Source: Clostridium sp. CAG:138 | Lineage (GTDB): Bacteria > Bacillota > Clostridia > Christensenellales > CAG-138 | Assembly (NCBI GenBank): GCA_000435055.1 | Contig: FR879693.1 | Span: forward strand, 18,299-23,792 | Length of the DNA stretch: 5,494 nt | Reading direction: 5' to 3' | Part shown: positions 1-5,494 of the stretch, one piece after another | How the letters are laid out: the number at the start of each line of letters is the position of its first letter | Numbering within the stretch: the first letter of the stretch is position 1 | Position numbers and translations under genes: made by a program | Notes under the pieces: generated by a model | The model's input: the letters and a program-made list of their open reading frames with translations, nothing else | Told to the model about the DNA's origin: nothing | Database searches by the model: none

Positions 1-2
1 CC

Positions 3-1253
3 CCCAAAAGCATCATTGCGATTCTTATTGCCGCAATTATCGCCCTGACGGCATTTGTGCCCGTGAGCGCGTACGGCGGCAGAGTATATGTTGCGGATGA
101 GACGGATTCAATACCCGCGGAAGAGCTTGCGGAGCTCAACGAATATGCGGAACATGCATCGGAAACCTGCGGAACGGATATTTTGTTCCTGCTGGCGGAG
201 GATGAAGCAGCGGCGGGCGACAGCATTGTTGATTACATGGCAAACTATCCCAATATGGGAAACGGTGAGAGCAGAATCTTTTTTGCGATCGGTCCGGATT
301 CGTCGTGGCACATACTGTGCAGCGGCAATATGCAGAACATGCTGACGAAAGAACAGGAAGATGCGCTGCGCGATGCATATAACGGACCCGAAACCTATTT
401 TGGCGGCATCAAGGCATATATCGACCTTGCCGAAAGCTATGTTTTTGAAATTTATCCCAACGATACTCCCGTTGATGAGGGGCTTGAGGGGCTCGAAAGG
501 CTTCCGGAAGAGATAAGATCAATGGATGAGTTCACATGCGTTCTGGACGGTGCCGGTATGATCGAACCGGAACAGCGCGCCGAACTTATGAAAAAACTGG
601 GTGAGCTCAGCAGCAAGTACGGAATGGACTATGTTGTCTGCACGGTGAAAAGCCTTAAAGGCTCAACTGCGGAGGCTTGTGCGGATGACATTTTCGACTA
701 CTGCGGATTCGGTCGCGGCGAGGATCGAAGCGGCGTGCTGCTGCTTATCAGCACGGGCGACAGGAAGTGGCATATTTCAACAAGGGGATACGGAATCACC
801 GTGTTTACCGATGCGGGAATCCAATACATCGGTGAGGAGCTCAAAGCGAAGATGAAATCGGCAGATTACGCAGGCACATTTTTCGGGTTTGCGGATCTCT
901 GCGACAGGTTCACCGATCAGGCAAAAAAAGACAGACCGTACGATACTTCCAACCTTCCGATAAAACCCCTTCCGTTCAAATATATCCCTATTTCACTCGG
1001 CATAGGTCTTGTTATCGCACTTATTGCCGTCAGTGTTATGAAATCGAAACTTAAGACCGTTCGATACAAGGCGGAGGCAAACAGCTATGTTCGCCCGGGC
1101 AGCATGAATATCACGGTAAGCCGCGATTTGTTCCTTTACCGCACGGTTGCAGTTTCTCCAAAGCCGAAAAACAACGGCGGTTCGGACGGCGGAAGCAGCA
1201 CGCACACATCCTCCTCGGGTTCCACCCACGGCGGGGGCGGCGGAAGCTTTTAA
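3..1253 (+). CDS. TPM-domain membrane-anchored secreted protein, two TPM domains, 5' end cut off
   Basis: The frame is open from the window edge, so the true start lies outside. The first visible codons form a hydrophobic stretch (AILIAAIIALTAF) ending in VSA before YGG, which is a convincing signal peptide with its first residues missing; the GTG at 57 lies inside it and is not the start. Counting from that GTG, residues 160-290 form a typical TPM domain, with the DYCGFGRGEDRSGVLLL block, the ISTRGYG block and TDAGIQYIGEEL. Residues 10-130 look like a second, diverged copy in which GNGESRIFFAI replaces the DRSGVLLL part. A transmembrane helix follows at about 307-328, then a Lys/Arg-rich stretch and a Gly/Ser/His-rich tail ending GGGGGSF, common in this family. 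Predicted topology: TPM domains outside the cell, tail in the cytosol. Proteins of this family have been linked to phosphatase activity and membrane protein quality control, but the substrate here cannot be told. Confidence 0.85.
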   Translation, partial: PKSIIAILIAAIIALTAFVPVSAYGGRVYVADETDSIPAEELAELNEYAEHASETCGTDILFLLAEDEAAAGDSIVDYMANYPNMGNGESRIFFAIGPDSSWHILCSGNMQNMLTKEQEDALRDAYNGPETYFGGIKAYIDLAESYVFEIYPNDTPVDEGLEGLERLPEEIRSMDEFTCVLDGAGMIEPEQRAELMKKLGELSSKYGMDYVVCTVKSLKGSTAEACADDIFDYCGFGRGEDRSGVLLLISTGDRKWHISTRGYGITVFTDAGIQYIGEELKAKMKSADYAGTFFGFADLCDRFTDQAKKDRPYDTSNLPIKPLPFKYIPISLGIGLVIALIAVSVMKSKLKTVRYKAEANSYVRPGSMNITVSRDLFLYRTVAVSPKPKNNGGSDGGSSTHTSSSGSTHGGGGGSF

Positions 1254-1319
1254 ATAAAATGCACGCAGATTGTTAAGCTTAAACTGATTCAACAGTTCCG
1301 ACCTCCATAAGCATTTCGG

Positions 1320-1376
1320 CGCATCCCTGCTTCAGCCCGGTTAACCGGCGCGGCAGGCGGATCGGACAGGGATGCG
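1320..1376. repeat. Nested inverted repeats in the spacer after the TPM gene
   Basis: The 10-base arms CGCATCCCTG (1320-1329) and CAGGGATGCG (1367-1376) are perfect reverse complements. Between them lies the 12-base palindrome CCGGTTAACCGG (1337-1348). The CCTGC at 1326-1330 can also pair with GCAGG at 1353-1357, so two exclusive folds are possible. There is no T-run after the structure on either strand, so it is not a standard intrinsic terminator. A 10-base direct repeat (GATGCGGCGA, GATGCGGCGG; 1371-1390) begins within the right arm. The role is unknown; a processing site, factor-assisted termination or a dispersed repeat are all possible. Confidence 0.5.
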
Positions 1377-1417
1377 GCGAGATGCGGCGGCACTGCATGA
1401 GAAAAAGAAATTCTATT

Positions 1418-1424
1418 GAAAGGA
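1418..1424 (+). promoter_or_regulatory. Ribosome binding site deciding the start at 1436
   Basis: GAAAGGA lies 11 bases before the ATG at 1436. The alternative upstream ATG at 1382, in the same frame, has no such site and sits just after the inverted repeat, so 1436 is preferred. Confidence 0.5.
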
Positions 1425-1435
1425 AACAGATAAAA

Positions 1436-2017
1436 ATGAGTATTTTTGACAGACTTAAAAACGTAGCGGAAAAGACGGCGAAGGATGCGGCGCGTTCCGT
1501 AGGCAATACAATCGGAACGAAGAGGGAAACATTCACTTTCTCCGCTCTTCCCGAAAGCCTTGCCGAAATGCAGGCTCTGCCCGAGGCAAAGCTGGACACG
1601 CCGTTCGCAACGGCTGCCCTGACAGTGCTTGCGCTCTGCGCATATGCAGCGGACAGGGCCACAGGAACGGAAATGCTGAATTGGCTGCGCGGCCCGCGCC
1701 CGCTCAACGGTCAGGATATTTCTTTTCTTAACGACAGGTTCCGCGACGGAAAGACTTATCTCCCGTTCACCTATTTTGCAGGCTCAACTCCGGACAACAA
1801 CTACACTCCGGCACAACCTTACAAAGTTACAATCGAAAGCAATCATGTTTCGGCTGAGGAACAGGGGTATATGAAACTGTTCATTCCCTGCGGCGGTGCC
1901 GATTCACCCCGACCCATTAAACTGCGCCAGAGGGGCAGCGACGGCAAATGGTTCCTTTGGGAACAATATCTGCTTACAGGCGTAAGGACTCCGAAGGAAG
2001 CCGATCCGTGGGCATAA
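1436..2017 (+). CDS. Uncharacterised clostridial protein ending in ADPWA (possibly DUF6935)
   Basis: This is a 193-residue protein with no signal peptide and no clear membrane helix, so probably cytoplasmic. The first 25 residues form a charged amphipathic helix (MSIFDRLKNVAEKTAKDAAR). Residues 31-85 are helical and include a hydrophobic patch around ALTVLALCAYAAD (61-73). Residues 86-193 carry features I recognise from a family of unknown function in Clostridia: LRGPRPLN, ISFLNDRFRDGK, PFTYFAGSTPDNNYTP, KWFLWEQYLL and the terminal ADPWA. I associate these with DUF6935 from memory; this is unverified. No enzyme motif is visible. The 182-base gap to the TPM gene makes shared transcription uncertain. 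The next gene follows after 60 bases. The coding call is firm; the function is unknown. Confidence 0.85.
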   Translation: MSIFDRLKNVAEKTAKDAARSVGNTIGTKRETFTFSALPESLAEMQALPEAKLDTPFATAALTVLALCAYAADRATGTEMLNWLRGPRPLNGQDISFLNDRFRDGKTYLPFTYFAGSTPDNNYTPAQPYKVTIESNHVSAEEQGYMKLFIPCGGADSPRPIKLRQRGSDGKWFLWEQYLLTGVRTPKEADPWA

Positions 2018-2021
2018 AACC

Positions 2022-2040
2022 CGAAAAATGCTGTTTTTCG
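2022..2040. repeat. Short AT-rich hairpin between two genes
   Basis: CGAAAAA (2022-2028) and TTTTTCG (2034-2040) form a perfect 7-base inverted repeat with a 5-base loop, starting 4 bases after the stop codon at 2015-2017. The stem has only two G-C pairs and is weak. Its T-run lies inside the stem, so at best it would be a feeble terminator. Confidence 0.3.
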
Positions 2041-2077
2041 ATCCGTCAAGGTATTCTTATTCGAAAAGGAGAATAAA

Positions 2078-2482
2078 ATGGACATTATCGGCAAATGGAA
2101 GGTTAAACAACTCAATATTCCGACACTTGACGGCGTTATTCAGTGCACCCCGGACAATATGCCCGAAGGAGAAATATTTGAAGAGTTTGCGCCGATGGCG
2201 AATGCGATCTTCGAGTTCACTCCGGAAGGAAGCCTGGATATGCTCTTAAGCTTTTCGGCGGAAGAACTTGAAGACGCAGCAAAGCACGGCGAAAGGGTTC
2301 GCGACGGATACTTTGTTGCGGAATCCAAACCGTGGAAGGAAGTCGACGGGAAATTCTACTATCTTGAGGATATTGAGGGCGAAATAATGGGCAGCGAGAT
2401 CGACCCCTATTTTGAAATCAAGGTTCAGCCCGACGGCAGCCTGATGTACTGCATGGATATGCTGCTTCTTGAAAGGGTGTAA
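2078..2482 (+). CDS. Small lipocalin-like protein
   Basis: This 134-residue acidic protein starts at an ATG with a strong ribosome binding site (AAGGAG, 2066-2071) at a 6-base distance. It has no signal peptide or membrane segment. The N-terminal IIGKWKVK (3-10) matches the G-x-W opening strand of lipocalin-like barrels. The rest alternates strands and turns in the manner of such proteins: AIFEFTPEGSLDML (43-56), KPWKEVDGKFYYLED (84-98) and the closing SLMYCMDMLLLERV. I recognise similar small proteins from Clostridia that often lie among unrelated genes; their ligand is unknown. The assignment rests on the opening motif and the strand pattern only. It follows the 193-residue protein gene by 60 bases and may share its transcript. 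Confidence 0.75.
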   Translation: MDIIGKWKVKQLNIPTLDGVIQCTPDNMPEGEIFEEFAPMANAIFEFTPEGSLDMLLSFSAEELEDAAKHGERVRDGYFVAESKPWKEVDGKFYYLEDIEGEIMGSEIDPYFEIKVQPDGSLMYCMDMLLLERV

Positions 2483-2969
2483 TCATTTAAAGTTTTTTCA
2501 GCATTGCCGAGGTATGGCGCATTACGACTTTTCGGCAGGCGCAAACACCGGTTTTTGCCCGAAAGGGACAAATTCATAAATCAAAGAAGAAAGAGAGAAC
2601 GGGAATGAAAAGAAGCGGAAGAATCCCTGCACCAGATCATGCCCTTGCTGCACCGGCTCCTTTGCGGTTCGCGGCACATTGAAGGACGTTCCTGCCGGTA
2701 ACGGAAGGACGATCTCGGTGCCGACACCAAAGTGACATGAGAGTTTGACGGCAAGGGCAAATGAAAAATGCAGAATGAGCCTGCGGCTCAGAACGGTGAG
2801 CAGTCGTTGACAATATTCAGCAACGATCATGCCCGAACTGCGGGACGAACCCAATGTGTGCACGTTCTCCGCTGACGGCAGCAAGCTCACAGCGTATGAT
2901 ATTTTTCCGCCGGATCTCGGCGGACGGTAAGTAAAAACAGTAAATAAAGAATATTTCGGAGGAAGAAAA
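2483..2969 (+). pseudogene. Gene-free stretch with decayed-looking coding fragments
   Basis: No intact gene is seen in these 487 bases. Three + strand pieces look coding but lie in different frames or are broken. At 2514-2579, MAHYDFSAGANTGFCPKGTNS resembles a protein start running into a zinc ribbon that has lost its second cysteine (FCPK-GTN instead of FCPKCGTN). Around 2828-2857 the frame reads SCPNCGTNPMC, a clear zinc-ribbon knuckle, with a stop shortly upstream. At 2829-2930 another frame reads a 33-residue ORF ending YDIFPPDLGGR. The pattern fits a decayed zinc-ribbon protein, but this is inference. A weak promoter candidate for the next gene lies at 2872-2900 (CTGACG, 17 bases, TATGAT). 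Confidence 0.3.
2906..2924. repeat. GC-rich hairpin upstream of the four-helix membrane protein gene
   Basis: TCCGCCG (2906-2912) and CGGCGGA (2918-2924) are a perfect 7-base inverted repeat with a 5-base loop, 45 bases before the next start codon. No T-run follows on either strand, so it is not an intrinsic terminator. It could be an operator or leader hairpin, or chance within the decayed coding fragment that covers it. Confidence 0.35.
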
Positions 2970-3377
2970 ATGAAAGGTCAAAAGTTTTTAAAGGTTACTG
3001 GCATTCTTATGATAATCGGAGCGGCGCTTTCGATTCTTTTCGGGGTTATCATCGGCGGCGTCGGCGTACTGGTTGCAAAAGTCGCCGGCGCTTCAACACT
3101 TAGTTTTGCATTCTATATGGGTCTTGCAACTACGCTTGTCGGCGGCATCATTCAGCTTATTGCAGGCATCAACGGTGTTAAGCATTGCAACAAGCCCGAA
3201 AATGCAAAGAAATGCATCACATGGGGCATCATTGTTATCGCTCTTGCCGTTATCAGCAGCGTGCTTAAAGTGATTGGCGGCGACAAATTTGACGTGCTGA
3301 GCTTTGTGATCGGGCTGATCATTCCCGGACTGTACATTTACGGTGCATTCCTTAACCACAAAGAAAACGCTCGGTAA
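2970..3377 (+). CDS. Small four-helix integral membrane protein
   Basis: The gene encodes 135 residues and starts at an ATG with an excellent ribosome binding site (GGAGG, 2958-2962; 7-base spacing). Four hydrophobic segments are visible at about residues 9-36, 46-70, 82-104 and 108-128. The loop between helices 2 and 3 is basic and hydrophilic (KHCNKPENAKKC). By charge, both termini (MKGQKFLK and NHKENAR) and this loop would face the cytosol. Glycines are common in helices 1 and 2, suggesting tight helix packing. No catalytic or transporter motif is visible and I do not recognise the family with certainty. The gene stands alone: a long non-coding stretch precedes it and a strong terminator follows 76 bases after its stop. 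Coding is firm; function is unknown. Confidence 0.85.
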   Translation: MKGQKFLKVTGILMIIGAALSILFGVIIGGVGVLVAKVAGASTLSFAFYMGLATTLVGGIIQLIAGINGVKHCNKPENAKKCITWGIIVIALAVISSVLKVIGGDKFDVLSFVIGLIIPGLYIYGAFLNHKENAR

Positions 3378-3453
3378 ATTTGCAGAATGAGTTCGCCGCA
3401 GAAACGGATGCGGCACAGCATTACGATAACATCAAAATAACGGCATAATTACG

Positions 3454-3489
3454 AACACGGGGGCACCGAACGGTGTGCCCGTGTTTTTT
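3454..3489 (+). terminator. Intrinsic terminator after the four-helix membrane protein gene
   Basis: The left arm 3454-3467 pairs with the right arm 3472-3485: eight pairs (AACACGGG with CCCGTGTT), one G-G mismatch, one G-T pair, then CACC with GGTG around a 4-base loop. Six T residues (3484-3489) follow on the + strand, as expected for a Rho-independent terminator of the upstream gene. On the minus strand the tail is less T-rich, so termination there would be weaker. Confidence 0.85.
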
Positions 3490-3581
3490 CGCGGAAGTAA
3501 TATGCATAATCTGCATAAGCGAATTGAATCGTTATGCTTATGCCCGAAAGAGTTATTTGCACAATTCCCCAAAAAGCGAAA

Positions 3582-4034
3582 TCATTTTTTTGCAAAACTA
3601 TTTTGATGAAATTGAGATATTTTCCCGCACCGGCATCCATTGAACGCCTGTCACCGACAGCATACTCGTTATCCTGTGAAAGCCAGTCCGCCCAAACTTC
3701 TTCGTTGCTCTGCATCTGTTCAACGGTCAGCACTTTTGCGCCGCGGCATTTTGAAACCATATCCGTCCAATACGATACATCGTGCATATAGTCAAGCTGT
3801 TCCGGTGTCCACGAGAGAAGCAGCTCGGAAGGAAGGCTGTCGTGGCAATCCCGAACCATGCCGGGAATTGCAATGTAAACATATCCGCCGCACTTGACAA
3901 ACGGAAGAAGCTTTTTGTCAAGATAAGTCTCGTCGCGGCCGAAATAATTGTAGGAGTCCGTGCTCACAACGGCATCGAAAAATTCATTTCACGGCGGAAA
4001 GAGTGTGCGCATAGTATGACAGCAAACGAACATA
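3582..4034 (-). pseudogene. Remnant of a SAM-dependent methyltransferase, 5' half missing, two frameshifts
   Basis: Read on the minus strand, 3988-3587 encodes NEFFDAVVSTDSYNYFGRD and then YLDKKLLPFVKCGGYVYIAIPG, ELLLSWTPEQLDYMHD, ENEYAV-like DNEYAVGDRRSMDAGAGKY and LNFIKIVLQK. I recognise this as the C-terminal part of a Firmicutes class I SAM-dependent methyltransferase family. A stop (3991-3989) blocks the frame just before NEFF. Removing one A from the run at 3989-3987 joins it to an upstream frame reading YVRLLSYYAHTLSAV (4034-3990), which fits the family's usual YDAH-LPFA region. At the 3' end, adding one A to the 7-base run (3591-3585) gives VLQKK followed by TGA (3584-3582), the normal family ending. 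Without it the frame runs on through the terminator to 3449 with unrelated residues. The glycine-rich SAM-binding half that should lie further upstream is absent, because feoA occupies that place. The product would not bind SAM. Confidence 0.65.
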
Positions 4035-4051
4035 CGGGGGTATTGGGTCCG

Positions 4052-4414
4052 ATGCATGGAAAGGGATGGAAGAAAGGCGGAGGTAAAGAGTATAACGGAG
4101 ACAATGAGCCGGCTGCTGAGTTTGTAATGACATTGGATAAACTTGAACCAGGGCAGGCTGGGGTCATCCTTGAACTGAACACAGGCGGCGGCATGCGCAG
4201 GAGGCTGATGGATCTGGGCTTTTCGTCAGGGGAGCATGTTGAATGCGTGCTTAAAAGCCCTCCCGGAGATCCGCGCGCATACCTTGTGCGCGGAACCGTG
4301 ACGGCCTTGCGGGGAAAGGATGCGGCGGAAATTAAGGTTCGTGCGGAGGACGGAGCCTGCAATATGTGTTTCGCTGCCCGCTGCAACAGCGGCGCGGAGA
4401 ATAAAGAGGGGTGA
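4052..4414 (+). CDS. feoA: FeoA, ferrous iron transport accessory protein
   Basis: FeoA is a small cytosolic SH3-like protein that acts with the FeoB Fe(II) permease. The conserved core starts at MTLDKLEPGQAGVI (ATG at 4127) and includes the hallmark MRRRLMDLGF, SSGEHVECV, GDPRAYLVRGT and KDAAEIKV. The start is uncertain. In-frame ATGs exist at 4016, 4052 and 4127. 4127 fits the family N-terminus but has only a weak GAG before it. 4052 has GGGGG 11 bases upstream and would add a hydrophilic lead (MHGKGWKKGGGKEYNGD). 4016 overlaps the methyltransferase remnant and is least likely. After the core comes an extra tail with CNMCFAARC, cysteines 103, 106 and 111 counted from 4052, which most FeoA proteins of 75-85 residues lack. 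feoB begins 4 bases after the stop. No Fur-like box is visible upstream. Confidence 0.88.
   Translation: MHGKGWKKGGGKEYNGDNEPAAEFVMTLDKLEPGQAGVILELNTGGGMRRRLMDLGFSSGEHVECVLKSPPGDPRAYLVRGTVTALRGKDAAEIKVRAEDGACNMCFAARCNSGAENKEG
4405..4411 (+). promoter_or_regulatory. Ribosome binding site of feoB
   Basis: AGAGGGG lies 7 bases before the feoB ATG at 4419 and covers the last codons of feoA. It supports 4419 as the start and suggests coupled translation of the pair. Confidence 0.6.
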
Positions 4415-4418
4415 TGAA

Positions 4419-5494
4419 ATGGGACTTACGAATTCATCTGTCGGGCGCAGTGCGTCGCAAGGCGGGTTTGAAGCAACGGATCTTCCCGTTATTGCGCTTG
4501 CGGGCAATCCGAACGTCGGCAAAAGCACCGTGTTCAATGCGCTTACGGGATTGAAACAGCACACGGGGAATTGGGCGGGCAAAACAATAGAACTTTGCAG
4601 CGGCAAATGCAAAAAGGAGCCGTGGCAGCTTGTGGATCTTCCCGGCTGCTACTCGCTGAGCCCGCGTTCGCGGGAGGAAGCGGTTGCACGGGATTTTCTT
4701 AAAGAGCGGAAACCGAATGCGGTGGCGGTTGTACTTGACGCAACCTGCCTTGAGCGAAGCCTTGCGCTTGCGCTTCAGATTATCGAAATCACGGAGAAGG
4801 TCGTCATATGCATAAACCTTATTGATGAAGCACGAAAATGCGGAATACATATTGACGCGGAGCGGCTTGAAATGCGGCTCGGCGTCCCGGTCGTGCTCTG
4901 CTCGGCGCGGAGCGGAGAGGGGCTTTGCGAATTGCTTGAAGCCGTGAAACGCGTGATGACAAACCCGCCCGAAAATGTTTACCGCATTCAATACCCGAAA
5001 AGCGTAACGTTTGATGATGAGGTATCGCAGGAGGATGCGGTTTCAAAGAGCATTCTTGATGCCTGTCGTGAACTTTGCTGCGGAGTTGTGACGGTTGTGC
5101 CGCCGGAAAGCCGCGGGAGAGAGCGCCTGGGTCGAAAAAAATGCGCGGGCTGCATGAAATGCGGCTGCAAAGCCTGCAAACGCTGCGGCGAATGCGGCGA
5201 GGTCGGCGATGTACGGCGGATGACACGGCGCATAGATAAAATACTGACGGGAAAATTTACCGCATTGCCGTTGATGCTGCTGATGCTTTTCGGCGTGTTT
5301 TATCTCACGATACGCGGGGCAAACTACCCTTCCGAACTGTTGTCGCGCGGGTTGTTTGCGCTTGAAGCTCTGCTGCGGAAGCTGTTCGACGCAATTCGAA
5401 TGCCGAATATGATAACGGACGCGCTGCTTTCGGGCATGTATCGCACAACGGCATGGGTCGTGGCGGGGGTGTTGGCGGGGGTGGGGGTTTTTTT
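4419..5494 (+). CDS. feoB: FeoB, Fe(II) transporter with GTPase domain, 3' end cut off
   Basis: FeoB imports ferrous iron across the cytoplasmic membrane; its N-terminal G protein domain controls the membrane channel. The visible 358 codons are about half of a usual FeoB. G motifs are intact: GNPNVGKS (29-36), HTGNWAGKT with the switch Thr (48-56), DLPG (73-76), NLID (133-136) and SARSGEG (162-168). Residues 180-235 correspond to the helical GDI region. Residues 242-259 then hold seven cysteines (CAGCMKCGCKACKRCGEC), which I do not recall from related FeoB proteins. RRIDKILTGK leads into the first membrane helix (about 282-298), and GANYPSELLSRGLF and GMYRTTAWVV match the clostridial FeoB membrane domain. 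The N-terminus is about 20 residues longer than the usual start near the P-loop. After AWVV the expected LPPMAIFF motif is replaced by Gly/Val residues, probably through poor sequence at the window end. Confidence 0.95.
   Translation, partial: MGLTNSSVGRSASQGGFEATDLPVIALAGNPNVGKSTVFNALTGLKQHTGNWAGKTIELCSGKCKKEPWQLVDLPGCYSLSPRSREEAVARDFLKERKPNAVAVVLDATCLERSLALALQIIEITEKVVICINLIDEARKCGIHIDAERLEMRLGVPVVLCSARSGEGLCELLEAVKRVMTNPPENVYRIQYPKSVTFDDEVSQEDAVSKSILDACRELCCGVVTVVPPESRGRERLGRKKCAGCMKCGCKACKRCGECGEVGDVRRMTRRIDKILTGKFTALPLMLLMLFGVFYLTIRGANYPSELLSRGLFALEALLRKLFDAIRMPNMITDALLSGMYRTTAWVVAGVLAGVGVF

Noticed and set aside
1279..1707. 142-residue minus-strand ORF with a protein-like end (LKQGCAEMLMEVGTVESV)
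   Set aside because: Most of it is the reverse of the 193-residue protein gene; the plausible tail falls in the spacer, lacks support upstream and is probably chance.
2528..2565. Imperfect hairpin around 2528-2565
   Set aside because: Several mismatches and no terminal T-run; not convincing as a terminator or a binding site.
2807..2835. TTGACA at 2807-2812 as a promoter for the membrane protein gene
   Set aside because: No -10-like box at 16-18 bases; the nearest candidate is only 12 bases away.
2522..2890. 122-residue minus-strand ORF across the 487-base gap
   Set aside because: No recognisable motif, no ribosome binding site and unnatural composition; the coding-like fragments lie on the + strand.
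3374..3448. Open frame over the end of the four-helix protein gene reading NEFAAETDAAQHYDNIKITA
   Set aside because: Could hint at a frameshifted C-terminus, but the short ORF has no start, no ribosome site and no family match; treated as spacer.
3449..3581. C-terminal extension of the methyltransferase frame
   Set aside because: It runs through the terminator hairpin and past the normal family end; explained by a one-base loss in the A run at 3591-3585.
3893..3922. Perfect 9-base inverted repeat CTTGACAAA / TTTGTCAAG, with a TTGACA that looks like a -35 box
   Set aside because: It lies inside the methyltransferase remnant and is explained by its LDKKLLPFVK codons; no -10 box at a proper distance.

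Overview
The window reads like a short contig from an uncultured, gut-type Clostridia bacterium (Bacillota, roughly 50% GC). The FeoB is the clostridial type, and the small proteins upstream resemble families I associate with Clostridia. No tRNA, rRNA, CRISPR array, transposase or phage gene is visible. Both ends cut through genes.

Left part (1-2482, all + strand). First comes the 3' part of a secreted, membrane-anchored protein with two TPM (TPM_phosphatase-type) domains, one transmembrane helix and a Gly/Ser tail. A 182-base spacer with nested inverted repeats follows. Next is a 193-residue cytoplasmic protein of unknown function, then a 134-residue lipocalin-like protein with a strong ribosome binding site.

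Middle (2483-4050). A 487-base stretch without an intact gene holds zinc-ribbon-like and other coding-looking fragments in several frames, as if a gene had decayed there. A small four-helix membrane protein (2970-3377) follows, with an excellent ribosome binding site and a strong intrinsic terminator. On the minus strand lies the remnant of a SAM-dependent methyltransferase. It has lost its SAM-binding half and carries two single-base frame breaks next to short A/T runs.

Right part (4052-5494, + strand). This is the feoA-feoB ferrous iron uptake pair, only 4 bases apart and therefore co-transcribed. FeoA has a short tail with a CX2CX4C motif. FeoB has its full GTPase domain and then a dense cluster of seven cysteines just before the first membrane helix; the sequence ends in the early membrane region. 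The last ~30 bases of the window look unreliable.

I see no clearly new multi-gene system. The strongest unusual signals are the cysteine additions in both Feo proteins, the decayed methyltransferase abutting feoA, and the decayed-looking 487-base stretch.
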